The position numbers and the translations under genes were made by a program. From Effrenium voratum (taxonomy: Eukaryota > Sar > Dinophyceae > Suessiales > Symbiodiniaceae): a stretch of DNA of 64,000 bases. This document shows positions 41,801 through 54,700 of the stretch, piece after piece. A model generated the notes under the pieces. It worked only from the letters and a program-made list of their open reading frames with translations, made no database searches and was not told the DNA's origin. Location: NCBI GenBank assembly GCA_963377175.1, contig CAUJNA010002935.1:124001-188000 (forward strand). Direction: 5' to 3'. Each line of letters opens with the position of its first letter. The first letter of the stretch is position 1.

Positions 41801-44800
41801 AGTCATGTTACGAGGCTTGAGCCAGAGTTCCTGGTTAAGCCCGTGTTTTTTGTCTGAGTTGTCAGTCGTCCCGCATGCTAGGCGTCAGCAAGCTTGGCAG
41901 CAGTTTGAGCACTGCAAGGGCCGGCTAGCACAGCACTTCAATCATGCAGCCATCCAACCCCCAATGCAAATCGAACTGCAAAAAACACTCTATTGAAAGA
42001 AAGACCCTTCTTCGAAGAAACACCATATCCCCTTTGTCACAATTTGCCCACCGTGTTTTCCAACTCTTGCACAAGGCGCCTCTTTGGCTTGCTTCCAGAT
42101 CCGCCATATATAGACAGATATATATATATATATATTCACACGACCAACAACCAATAAGGGGAAGTGCCTCGTGGCCCAGTGCCTGCCGACGCCTTCCAAG
42201 TTCCAAGGAGCCAACGGCTGACGCTGAGCCCTGCAATATGTCCTTCGACCCGCAAGGCACGTACTACAGGCTGGACGACTCGGCACTTGGGCCCTTGGTT
42301 TCGTCCATTGACCTGCTGGATTTGTTTTCAGACCTCCTTTTGGAGGAACATGTTGCGTTTCCCACAAATCAACAACTCATGCTTTTAGGGGGCAATAGCC
42401 ACCAAAAATCGGTTTGGCACCACAGGAATCCCTTTCGATCCCTTTGATTTCACGTCGAGTTCCCCTCAATGCTTCGCCGGCCACATGCTCCTTTTTGGAT
42501 CTTGCACCATTGGGGAAGCTGCACGTTTCTCCTGGCAACCGCATTCTCAACTCGATCAGTTTGACGCCAGTCATTTACCCCGTTTGCAGGAATGTTGTCG
42601 TTTTGTGTTACCAGCTGCAACCCAGGCTCCTTACAGTTCAAGAAGTCATCGCTAAAATTTGCCTTCTCTTTGGAGGGCTTTTTCGGGTCCACGTATAGCC
42701 TGCATGGTTTCCCGGAAGATTTGCAGGGAAAATCGCCGGGTTTTTCAGTGGATTCTTGTCTAAGATCCTCACTTGTTCGGTCGCTGGTGGCTTCCCTGCC
42801 CTCAAACAACTAAAGGACAGAACACGGAGACAAGCAACAAGGACCCGCCCCCCAGACCGTTAAGGCCTCGTTCTTGCTGTTTGGCCCCAAGGCTGGTTAA
42901 GCCCCTGGCCCTGGGGCTAGATTCCATGTTACTGGACGAGAGGGTCCCAGAAACCTCTCCGAATGAAAGCCATTGTTGCCTTTGGGTTTCGATTCGGACA
43001 TAAAAGCATGGGGTACTTGAATGGTTGTCAACCATGGTCCTGTGTCCGCCCTGTTTTCCAATCTTGAGCCATGGGGACAAAGCCTATACATGTGGGTTAA
43101 ACATGGGTTTTGCATGACTTCCTGGGGAAATGACCAAACATAGTCCACGGTACTCCCACGGTATAATGCAAGCTTTGATTTGCGTTTCAGGATTTGCCTT
43201 ATTCTCCCCAGTTGGTTGTTGCGGGGATCTATCACTTCAGGCTTGCCGTAGTTGGTGGTTCGGTGGGACTTGAATCCCAGCACGTTTCGCGATCAAACGA
43301 CATGAGGAAGGTGCCCCCTAACATCCAAACCTCCAAATGGAGGGGGGTAAGGTGATCGCCGGCCACTTGTTTCATTTTTCCAGGCAACTTAAGCAACTGG
43401 ACAATGGAGGACAGTTGTCAACCTCCTTGTGCTTAGCTTCTAGCCTTTACAGGGTGCGAGTTGAACTCAGGTCCTGAGTTGGACTTTCAACTTGTTGGGA
43501 CCAATTTCGTGCAAAACAGAAGTTTGGGCGGTTTTTTGGGGTTCCCAGGGGGTGAGTGAGTAGGTTGCTTTGGTTTCGCGAGCCGCTGCCGCGCCAACGA
43601 GCTTCTGCGAGGCTGCGGGTGTCCTCCAACATGGACGTGGGCCTGATGATTTGCTGCCTCTTTTCGATCGACGCAGCTCGGCCAGAGAAAAAAGAGGCAA
43701 CTGCCCCATGCTTCAATCTAGTGGGTTTTTGGTATGAGGGGGTGTTGGCCCCGAAAGTGAAGCCTCTGAAATGGAGCTCCCCCGGGCCATGCTGAGGAAC
43801 TGGTGCGGCTGGGCGTGTAGCGCCAAAGAGGCCGCGCCTTTGGGGAGGAGATGCCGGCGAAGCTCAGGTTGCAGCTGGGGCGCCGGAGTGTTTTGGCAAT
43901 GGGTATGGGTCAAATGAAGCCAGGGACCGTAGACAGTGTTAGTTCTTGGTTCCATTTGCCAGGGCTTCATTTTGGTACCATTCTTTGACCCACAGCCATA
44001 TGTTTTGAACTAGCCAACCCACTTGATCTGTTTCGTGCGATCTGGGCGCTCGGACTCTTGCATGACAGCTTGCGCCAGCCAGCCAGACCCTTGCCTGTTG
44101 CAACTGACAGGCAAGCGTTTCCAGCTAAAAATGGATGAACCCAAAACCGCCAGCTGATTTCACAACTGCCCTTGTAGCTCAGTTGAAGTGGCTTTTGGAT
44201 GTATCCTTCCGGAACTTTGACAAATCCGACCCAGCTCTGATCGGGTGGTGGTCAGGATTTCGCGAAATCCTGAGGTCCATTGCACTTCCGATTTTTAAAC
44301 CAGTTCAATACGAAACACTCCAGTTTGAACAATTCGGGGCTGTTTTGAGACATGCTCGTTCGGGCTGACACGCCGTGCTTGAGAAATGTTCCTTTGCCAT
44401 TCCCCACCACATGGGCTCGTGTTTTGACCCTTTCACCTTGGTTTCAAAGGAAACCAACAGGTCGCTCATACGCTTCCCCCGTTTTGATTTACACCAAAAT
44501 GGCACCGGGCCGTGGGTTTTCCGGTTTGCTTGGAACCAGTTTGAGGGCTGAAGGGCTGGAAGTTGGTAAACAAGGCCTTCAAGCCAAATACTCCAGCATC
44601 AGAACATACTGTTGGTAACTATAGTTGGGCCTTCTGTTGGGTTGAGTGGCCCTTAGTTGGCCCGGTATTTGCTGGGTGTTAGTAGTGTGTTCCAGAGAAG
44701 ACTTCATAAGCTTTCCATGCAGATTCAAGCGCGTGGAGCGCAGGCCAACTCGCCCTTTGAGACGCGAATTCGGCTTCTTGGAAGCATCCTGCGCCGTGAG

Positions 44801-45642
44801 TGCGCAGGCAGTGCTAGCAGATGCGCAGGCATGAAGGCGTTTGCACTCGTTCAAACACACGCACCGCTGAGGGCGGCTGAGGGTCCAACGAAGCAGATCC
44901 CAAATGACCCCTTTGAACTCTGAAAAACCGGTCCTCACTGGGTGATTGGACCCTCCGGGCACTGCCGGGTACTGCCGGGCACAGGGTTTGTTGCGGTCAG
45001 GCACGATTGCCGGCAGATATCGCAGCCTGCCTTGCTGCGTCGCCGCGTGTTCGGGTCCCGACCTGTGAGGATCCAGTCTCGCGGGACTCGTACCGAGCCC
45101 GCAGGTTTATCGGTGCAGCGATCTGCCGATCGTTGATGTGGGTCACACCATCTCTCCCTGAGAAAGGTCCCTTACCGGTGTCCCTCTTTTGGCTCGCTTC
45201 AAAGGCCCGGCCGATCCAGTATTTGGTGGATTTCCCCACGCAAGCTCCATTACATCCGCGCTGGTCGCTGTTCACCAAGTAATATGACAAGCCCCTTGTC
45301 GCATCACACCGGGCCATTCAGAGAAGGATGCCTCCCTTGTTGAAAGTGGCACTGGGGTTCGGGCTTCACATCAAGTTCCCCTTGGACGAGGGGCGCAAGA
45401 TGCTTCAAACTGGCTTTTTCTATTCCACATGCTCCTACAGGAAACTTAGAAGTAAGTCAGCCACAAATCAGGACCACGCCCTGGATTCCTGCTTTTCCAA
45501 GGCTTGCCTCTTACTCCAAAGGATCCGCAGTTCCAAACAGTCGCACAGCTCTACGTGGCTCAGAGTCGTATCCAGCATCATTGTGTTTCTTGCAATTATG
45601 CTGTAGAGGGTGTACTTGCACTAGCTTGAGAATTGCTTGTCG

Positions 45643-45706
<64 letters not shown>

Positions 45707-48700
45707 TGGGTGGGTGGGTGGGTGGGTGGGTGGGTGGGTGGGTGGGTGGGTGGGTGGATGGATGGATGGATGGGTGTGCGCGTGTGTGTGTGTGTGAGAA
45801 CTTTCCCAAAGCCATTGTTTCGGAGTACGGCTTGTTTTGGTGAATGTTTGATCAGCTCACCCCTAATGTTGACCAGGTTGTCTTAGACTATTGGAAAGGA
45901 GCCTGGCTCCGGTTGTGGAGGTAGCGGGGATCTAGCATTAGTAAACCTTTGGCTGATTAATACAGCGGGTGTCCCATGTCGAAGGGAAGCCAAGCACAAC
46001 AACATGCTGCTAAACACCGGACACACACACAGACTCTCCGGGTCGACCTCCGTGCAAATCAATGCTAGTGCTGTAACCCCTTCCCTGCCCTCCGGAGGCT
46101 TGGACGAAGGTTGTTTTTGCAGCGAAAGCAGGGAGACGCTGCAGACGTTTTATAATGCAGTCGCCTTTACGGTCGCAGAAGGTAAAAAGAGGCTGCTGCC
46201 AGGAGCATTTGACAAGCACAAGCCCCTTCTGTTGCTTGAAAGAGGCGAGAGGCAAGCTGGTGATCATGGGTGGGTTGGGGTCTGCCTGGCGGTGCCACCG
46301 GTTTGCTCACCATGTTGGAGTTAAGGCTGCTTGCCTTGATGCCAGGAATTGAATTGGCTAGCATCAACCCGATCTTAGGTCAGTTGTCAGGTGCAAGGCC
46401 GGAGCCAAACCCCAGCCCAGTCATCAGCTTCATCGTTTGTTACTGGCTATACACATATGAGCGTATACATGATATACACATATATATATATACATGTGTG
46501 TGTGTCTAGTTGTATCAAGACCATGCATATTTACATATGTGTTTAACAATTTGCCTGTGACAGACGCATACAGGACAAATCATATATGCAATATATACAC
46601 ATATTGCAACTGGCGAACATTTTCATATGTTCCAGGGGCGAGAAGGCTGTGTTGGCAGGTGCGGGTGCGACAAACCAACTAGGCTCACACATGAATGTTC
46701 GGACATCGGACTGACGAGTGGATTTGCAGCAATCACAATTGGATTGCGCGTGTTCTTTGCTTTTGTTTCGTTTTGGGGGGGAGTAGGGCCTCGCCTCATT
46801 TTGAGACAAAGCCAAATAGACGGGTTGCACACATGCGGCCCGCGGCAAGCGGACAGCTGGCCACCTGTCAAGTGGAGCAGCAACGGGGCGGGGCTGCTGA
46901 AATGAGGGTGGGGCCTGCACATGTACACAAACCTCAAAACCACAAACTGTGCACATATCTGATAGGTTAGTTCTTCAGAGCGATAGCAGGGGCAGCCGTT
47001 CGTGACTTATGCTGACTAGCCATTCAGGATCACGGGCCATTGCCTTCTCATCAGTAGATCTCACAATCAAGTGGATGGCACGAAATGAGACCAAAAATTG
47101 AACCCAGAGTTTGCTTCTTTTTGTATTTACAAGATTTAGTCGAAGCAGACACCAGGGTTTCCGAACGGTGCGGTTTCGGGATTTCGCCACCATCCACACG
47201 AGGCGTTTTCTCCGTGAGCCTAGGCGTTCCTCGCGTGGAGCCGGGCCAGAGCTTGGAGGCATCCGACGCGTATCCCGGGCTATAGGGGCAAACATGGAAA
47301 CATGTGGGCTTGACAGATGAAAGTCTTTTGGGAGAGAGTAGTCTCCATGTGGAAAGGGGACGCACTTCCATGTGAACTTCGGATCTTGCATATTTTGCAT
47401 AAGCTGCCCGAATTTTGCTTGAGAAGCAAACATATGCTTGGGTGCAAAGGTGTGGGTAAAAAGGCTCAAGGATATTCCTTTGGCTTGAGTTCTTTGCAGC
47501 GCCACAAGATCCAAATTTCAGGAGGGACAAAATCGCAGCGAAGCCTTTAGGCTTCGATGAGAACCCTCGTTCGGAATCCCCTTTGGGTGCCCCTTACTGG
47601 AGGTTCCAATTCAATCTGGACTCATTACACCGAACAGGTTCATAGCAGCTGGAAATCGAAGAGATGCATCCTTTGTCAAGACTAATTTGTTGGCCCCTCC
47701 AAATGGTTGTCTTCATTGTGAATGTCTTCACACGTTTACTTCAATCATGAGCGTCCTGCGGTCCTTGTGTTTTTGACATGCCCCTGCGTTAGCAAGGGTG
47801 GGGGACGCAAACGACACGCACCTTGGTTGCGTACTTAGATGGTCCGAGAGTTAGCGTGGATCGTAGCCTTCCATGACTGAGCTAGTCCCCTGCTGCTTGC
47901 CATTTATCTAACCCCGGGGCCCCAGTATGGTGAATAGAGGGTAGACTCCTTTCGGGACTTTTACGATCATGCATGATGAATTAGTTTCAAGGCAGCCCTT
48001 TCTTTAGCCCTCACTGCTAGTTCATTTGCTTACTCAGGCAACTGGAAATAACTTGAAGGCCCCCTAGTTGTGAAGCAAGAGATAGGGAGGCCACATTTCT
48101 GCCCAAAGAAAAAGGGTTATATCAGCCAAGCTCTCTGGAATCAGGACATCTGTTTGCCACTCGGAGCAAAGACAAGTTTCTGTTTGGGAGTACCAGCAGG
48201 CCCCTTTGCCATGCCAGGAACAAGCATGGTTCATCCCGTCGAGATGGGTTTTAACAGAAGCCAAGGCCGGCTCTTTCCGCCCATTGCTACGTAGTATTTG
48301 GGCTGAGAAGTGACTTGTTTTGTCCACATCCCATTGACGTCCAACATCCCTGTGTTATTCCCCAGGTCGATGAATCGGTCGACTTTTAGCAGGAGGGGTA
48401 CCATGGAACCGTCCTTTCAGACCCAGTGAGTACCATGTTTGGTGGGGTCTAGCGTGACGGCGTAATGTTTATTGCGAACTACCCTCCCCTTTCTTGGCTG
48501 GCGGGCATATTCATCCCTGAATTCTGTCCACAGTCGAACTTCACGTGGGGAAAACCCGAGGGTTCCATCTTCACAGTTCGGAGGAGTTCACCTCTCCGGG
48601 CACGTCACCACCCAAGGTCCGGAGCCGTTGGGATTTTGTCCTTAGAAGTCGCCTCACAGCTTCTCTTCTAAGTCTAATTGTTCTCAAACAGTCCCTGTCC

Positions 48701-51700
48701 TTTCCTGGAAACAGAAAAACAGGCCGATGTGTGTCCCAAATCCTGTGGTTTCCTTTTAGAAGCAACTCCCCCCAAATGAGTACCCTTTGAATTTTGTCAA
48801 TGGAATGTGCTGTACTGGAGGCGTCCCAAATATCAAGGTTCTTGAGGGGTCTACTGCGAAAGGAATCGATCGGAGTGCGAAAGGGCTATCACACCACAAC
48901 TCAGCCCCGAAAAGGAAGCACGAGGGCCGCGAAAGTACCAAAAGTAACTTTGCAGGATGGTTTTGAGGTGTCAGAAGGCGGTCAGTTGTCACCCAGGTAC
49001 CAAGGGACCCTCGAGAAAACGGTTTGGATGTGCCTTTTCTGGATTTCACCTTCCTGCTCTTTGTAGGTTCCTTTTTAGTAGTACTCTTTTAATATCCTGC
49101 CGGGGTGGTCCACAAAATCCGCATCCAAGCCGTTTTCTAGACTCAAAGGCCATGTTCGTTTCGGGTTGGTTGGCCGGTAAATGCAGGAAAGTGTGTAACA
49201 TTAAGTTGCGGGCGATTGGTGGTGCCGGTCGACCGGCACGCCATGTTCACATCAGGTCTCGGGCACGCCGTGTCCAAATCAGGTCTCGGGGGACGAGTTC
49301 CCGAACTGAGAAGATGCCTCTCCAGGAATCATGAGACGCTTGCTCCAGCAGGCTGTCTCTCTCTCTCTCTCTCTCTCTCGCTCTCTCACAACCGGCTAAT
49401 CAAGTTGAAGCAGGATAAAGTCTATCAAATGAAAGGATATAGGTAAATGCATTCCTGAGCAAAAACAAAGAACCCTTCAAGTACGGCACTCTATCATGGG
49501 CTTTCGCTCGTTTCTCCGATCAGTGAGCTCTGGGTTGAACATCCAACAACATGGACAATCAGAAGCACCCTGCTTGGCGCTATAGTCAGTTTTTGGGTTC
49601 TGGAACTTACAAGGTTTGGCAATTTATGTCCAGGCCCTTCAAGCAGGTCAATGCCCACCTCTTGCGATAACAACTTGTCGCAAGCACACGATGTGGGTTG
49701 GCGGCAATGTTGTGCGCTGATCTTGTGAAAGTATGGCTGAACTAAATGTGGACCAGAAGCAAACACATTTTGTTTTGGGTTGAGGGGCAAGAGCTGAGGT
49801 TGCCACGAGCTTGCCTTTCGCTTTGGGCTTGTCTGGAAAAAAAGGCGCGAGGTTTTCGGATTTTAAGGAACCATGCCCCCCCCCCCCTCCGCCCCATCCG
49901 CGAAAGCACGCTTGGAGGAGCCTCGGCTCTCCTTTGCGCCCGGTGCTCGATCCAGTTGAGGAAGAATATCGTTTTGGGGGACCCCAGTGACTTTTTGGCT
50001 TCATGTTACTTAGCAGGGGAGCATAGGGGAATATCCTCCAAAGCACTTGGTGGATGTAAATCCCCGGGTAATTCACCAAAAGATCTTCGTGTGAAAAAGG
50101 AAACCGACATGAGACCAGGCACCAAGCAAATAAGCTTCTTCATTGTCCCTTCCAGCAAGCGAAGACAGGCCCAGTGCCAATAGCCAAGATCTCACGTTTA
50201 GGGAAGTAAGTTTAAGGATTTGGCCTCAACAGAAACCAATATCTTCAAGTTCCACCCGTAACCGAAAAGCAAGCTATATCCAACGATCCAGAAATGGAAT
50301 CCGGGCTCACCCGAATTTGTGCATGGCTGGGATCTCAAGAACGTGGTTTCAATCGTTTCGGGGCTCGAGGGGCAAAGATGGGGCTACGACCTTGAAGTAT
50401 GTTGAGGATACAGCTCTGCATCCCCAGCATGCACAACATATTCCGATGTTCCTATGGGCTGCTTCTGGCATCTTGGCACACCTTGGCACGGATCCCCCAT
50501 AGTCGGATCGGCTGATTGACCATGAGCCCCACGTCCAGTGTCTGCCACTTTGGCTTGCAGTGAGCTTTGCCAAATTTAGAACGAACCCCACATACCGTTC
50601 CCCTATTCTTGTTCTGGCTTTTGAGGCACTGCTTGCACCTGAAGAAGAACAAGCAAAGGCCCCCTTTGTCTCACTCCCTGAGTTTCTGGACTTGAACAGT
50701 TTTCGGGAAGACAATTGCGGCGAGAAACTCAAAGTTGAGAAACTCCTGGGCCAATCCACATCTGAAGTTTACTCTATGGTCCGAGGTCCGACTCGGCGTG
50801 GATGAATCAGGGCTCCGCCTGCGCCCTGGAAGACCTGGGGATGGGATCGTGGGTGGGGAGTCACATCATCAGCCACTTCTGAATTCAATTGGATTCCTCG
50901 GAGCATGGCTCCGGGTTAATCTCAGGTTCACACCATCCCCAACAAGACACACCCCCTTCCACCAGGGGGTTCAAGCCACATCCCCTCATTGAAATCGCAG
51001 TTTCACCAACTTAAAAGGTGAGGTGCCTCTTGGGGTTGATAGGGCGACATGAGCCGAGCGGCTGGGTTCCCAGCTCAGTGGATGTCACAAAGCCTCCATG
51101 CATGGCACCCGGGCTTCGGACCGGATTGCTTTGGTGAGGTTCAGTCTGGTTTGAGCTTTGGCGGTTCAGAGGTCTGACGGGTTTTGTAGAACAGGCCCTT
51201 AACAAGGGATTGGTTCAGACCTCCGGCCCAGCCGAACTTGTAGTTGACTTGGCGGCTGATCCCCGGCACTAGGGATCCTGCCAAAAGTCTTCGCAACTTT
51301 CACGGGCAGTGGGCAAGCTTCCCCAACGCACAGTGGGCACGATGCCATCTGAGTCTGGAAGGATAGCTTCGCCTGCACACCCCTTTGGACTCGATCGGTT
51401 TTGTGGGGAGCCTGCGAGACCCAAAGCCCCAACCGCCCGCAGGTGTCCAAGCCGTCATTGTTGAGTGCCTCGGAATGTTAACAGACAATGTAGCCGGAGG
51501 GTCTGAACAAAACACTGCGTATGTGTGTAGATATACAATAATCCCCAATGAGCCCCATGGCAGATACGGCGTCTCCAAAAGGCAAAAGTGTCAGCCACAG
51601 GGGTCTCGGCCCCGCCTGCTCCGGCCGTCGTCTCATCAGGCTGCAGACTTCGAGGATTCAGTGGCCGGGCTCTTCGCAAACTCCCCCAAGGCCGGAAAAC

Positions 51701-54700
51701 ACAAAGGTTCGTTTGGTTAGTTTGGCTGGTCGGGTTTGTTCTGGTTGGTTTGGCTGCTTGGTCTGGTTTGTTTGCTCAGTCTGGTTTGTTTGGTTGGTCT
51801 GGTGGGATTGTTCGGTCTGGTTGGTCTGGCTGGTTTGCTTAGTTTGGTTTGTTTGGTTGGTCTGGTGGGTTTGCTCGGTCTGGTTTGTTGCTGGTTGGTT
51901 TGGTTTGTTTGCTTGGTTTGGTTTGTTTGGTTGGTCTGGTGGGTTTGCTCGGTCTGGTTGGTTTGGCTGGTTGGTTTGGTTTGTTTGCTTGGTTTGGTTT
52001 GTTTGGTTGGTCTGGTGGGATTGTTCGGTCTGGTTGGTCTGGCTGGCTGGTTTGCTTTGGTTGGTCTGGTAAATTGTCCTGGCTGGTCGGCTTCTGTTCA
52101 GACCTCCAGTGGCTGCGGGTGGGGGCGGGGGCATTACCAGCCAGCCCACTTAGAGTGAACTGTTCTGAAGCCACTCTTGGGAGGTGGTTTAACCTTGAAC
52201 CACCAATAGAAGGTAGTTTTGAGAATGCCACATTTATGGAGCCAGGAAGCACGTCGATTTGTTCAACCGCTATTAGCAGGGAATCTCCTTTAGGTGAAGA
52301 ACCACGCGGGCGCGAGGACCCTTCATGGGGAAGGCCCGGCATCAGAAATGCCAATGACCTTGGCTCACAAAGAGCCGTTTTGACCAGAACCCCGTCCGGT
52401 TCATCACTCACAACGGACCAGTATGGACTCTCTCAGCCGAGGTACATGATGTGATCACGTATGTTCCTGCGGAATCGGAATGAGCTTGGGTTTCCCTTTG
52501 ATGTCCGGTCCAGTGACCCTGGTAAAACAAAAATAAGTGGGACGTGTTTTCGGGCCCGCAACCCTGCTTAGCAGTTTCCGATCCCGAACAAAAAGGCAAA
52601 AATGGTGCTACAGCTCCGAAGTCATAAGAATATTCACTATATGTGAGGGCAATTCCAACCCTTTGAAATTTGGGGAAAATGGTGGCGCTGAACAGTTGAC
52701 TTTTCCTTCAAACACACCCAAAAACCTGCGCACTTGCCAAGTAGATGGGCGTTGGTTTGACCCCGGTTTCCCGACGAAACAACGTAGTAATTCAGGTCTG
52801 AATGCGACACATTTCGCAACCAGGGGCAGGACGAGTGGCAACCCTTGGATTTCCTTGAGCAAAACGGGCCTCGCAACTTGATCTCAGTTTGAACCATCCC
52901 TTGAAGCTATGCCATCGCCAGGCATGGTCTGGCTCTCCGCCACTGGACGCAAAAGGGTGGATAGCGGGAGTGGTTTGCCCCATGTAACATGGAGCCCACC
53001 AAAAAATCCCCGAGGAAACCTTCTTGGACACTCCCCATTTATGTTCCGTGCTACGGGGAAACTTCTCCAGCAAACTGACAGGGGATGGACCTAGTTGTCA
53101 TTTTGTTCCTTTCTTATGTCATGTGCCCAGTCTTTGCCCCCAAACGCTTGCTGTAGCTGGAACCCAGGTTGAACTGAACTTCAGGTATTGATGGCAGCCG
53201 CACGAAAAAAAACTTGCGTTGGACATGTTCCATTGGGGTCTCACGGGTTCCTGACGGCCTCGAGCACAAAAAGCTGAAGAAAGACAAGGCATAGCCATCA
53301 TGTTTATCAGTATGAGCTGAGCTTTGCTCGAGCCCGGATCGCGCGTAGAGTCGTGGCATTTGCTGTTGCCCTATGTTTGCATGCATTGCTGCTTGCCACG
53401 CCCAATCATTGCGGTTCAATCAGTCTGTTTGTCTAGAGTTGCTCACTGCTAGATCCTACCCAGGCAAGCATTTAACCTTGCCCAGGTTTTTGGACTGTTG
53501 ACGAATGCAATTTTGGCACTTGCAGGCTTCAGGATGCTTCAGGGGTGTTGTCATGAAGCATGCTCATGCAATCTAGCCCATACATCCCAGCTAGAGCTTG
53601 GCATTTGCATCCATGTGTGAAGTGACTCCGCAACAATCCCGCAATCTGCTTGGGATTGTCTGAGCTGAATCTTCAATTTATCGAATGGGCTCGTGGCTCG
53701 ACTAGTTCATCCTTTTGGGTTGGTGTTAAAGGGAGGCCAAGAAGAAACCATTCATTTATCTTGACACAAATTTTCCTGAACCAGGCCTTGCGGCCTTCCC
53801 CTGACAGCGTTTTGCTTGAACAAAACTCATCTGTCAGATCGGAGCCCGCAGCCTGTGCTTTCACCAAGCCTTCAAGTCCAAAGGCCCCGCCGGCCGTAAG
53901 GAAGTCTCGCCCACCTGGCCGGGGGCCCAGAAACGAAACAACCCGGTCTGGGGATTTCGTGGATGTCAAGCCTCCAAAGGTTCGGGGAGAACTGGGTATG
54001 TGACGCGGATACTCGTGGTTGTCATGACAAAGGGCGATATGGCTCAAAGTGAGCAACGAGGAACGACGCCAATGGGATTTTATGGGGTGGTGCTTCCTTG
54101 TGCAAAACCAGTCACTTTAGGGCGACAGATGCCCAAGCGGCAAGCAGCAGAAAGCGTGCCCAACTAAAATGAAGGAGTGAGTTGAGCAAGGCGCGCTTGC
54201 AAGGTGCAGCGCGTCGCCATTGCCAATTGCAATTTTGAGGTGGAACGTGTCTTCAAGAATACTTGAGCAATACCTACCCTCCTAATACCTGCAACCTGAC
54301 AAAAGGCAGAATGACGAAAAGGGGCGCCTCATGGTGCAAAATGCCATCTCATGCTTCCTTTCAGAAATCGCCCGCAAACCCTTTGGGCTCGTTTCCGAAA
54401 ACGATGTAACCGTTGCAACGTAGGGAAGGAATCCAACATTTGCCAGCTGCGTGTGCACGCTCATCAAGCAGCCTTTCGGGAAGACAGCAGCAGACTGCTG
54501 TCACTGCCAGTTCTTGGCAGGTCCTGAAAAGGCTTAGGTGCCAAGGCCCTTCACGAAAGATGCCTGCTGATTCTTTGTTCGTCAGTCACTTAGAAATGAG
54601 TCACAACTCAACACAATCTGGATTCTGGATGATTAACGATAGAAACCGGCTGATTCAGGCGGAGCAAACAAGAAAGCCATTTTGTGCGTGCAATGAAGAA

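Noticed and set aside
45621..45815. His-Thr-Pro repeat frame and Val-Arg-Ala-Cys repeat frames
   Set aside because: Translation of the compound tetranucleotide microsatellite.
51658..52149. Gln/Thr/Asn-rich minus-strand and Trp/Leu/Val-rich plus-strand frames
   Set aside because: Translation of a TTGG-rich minisatellite.
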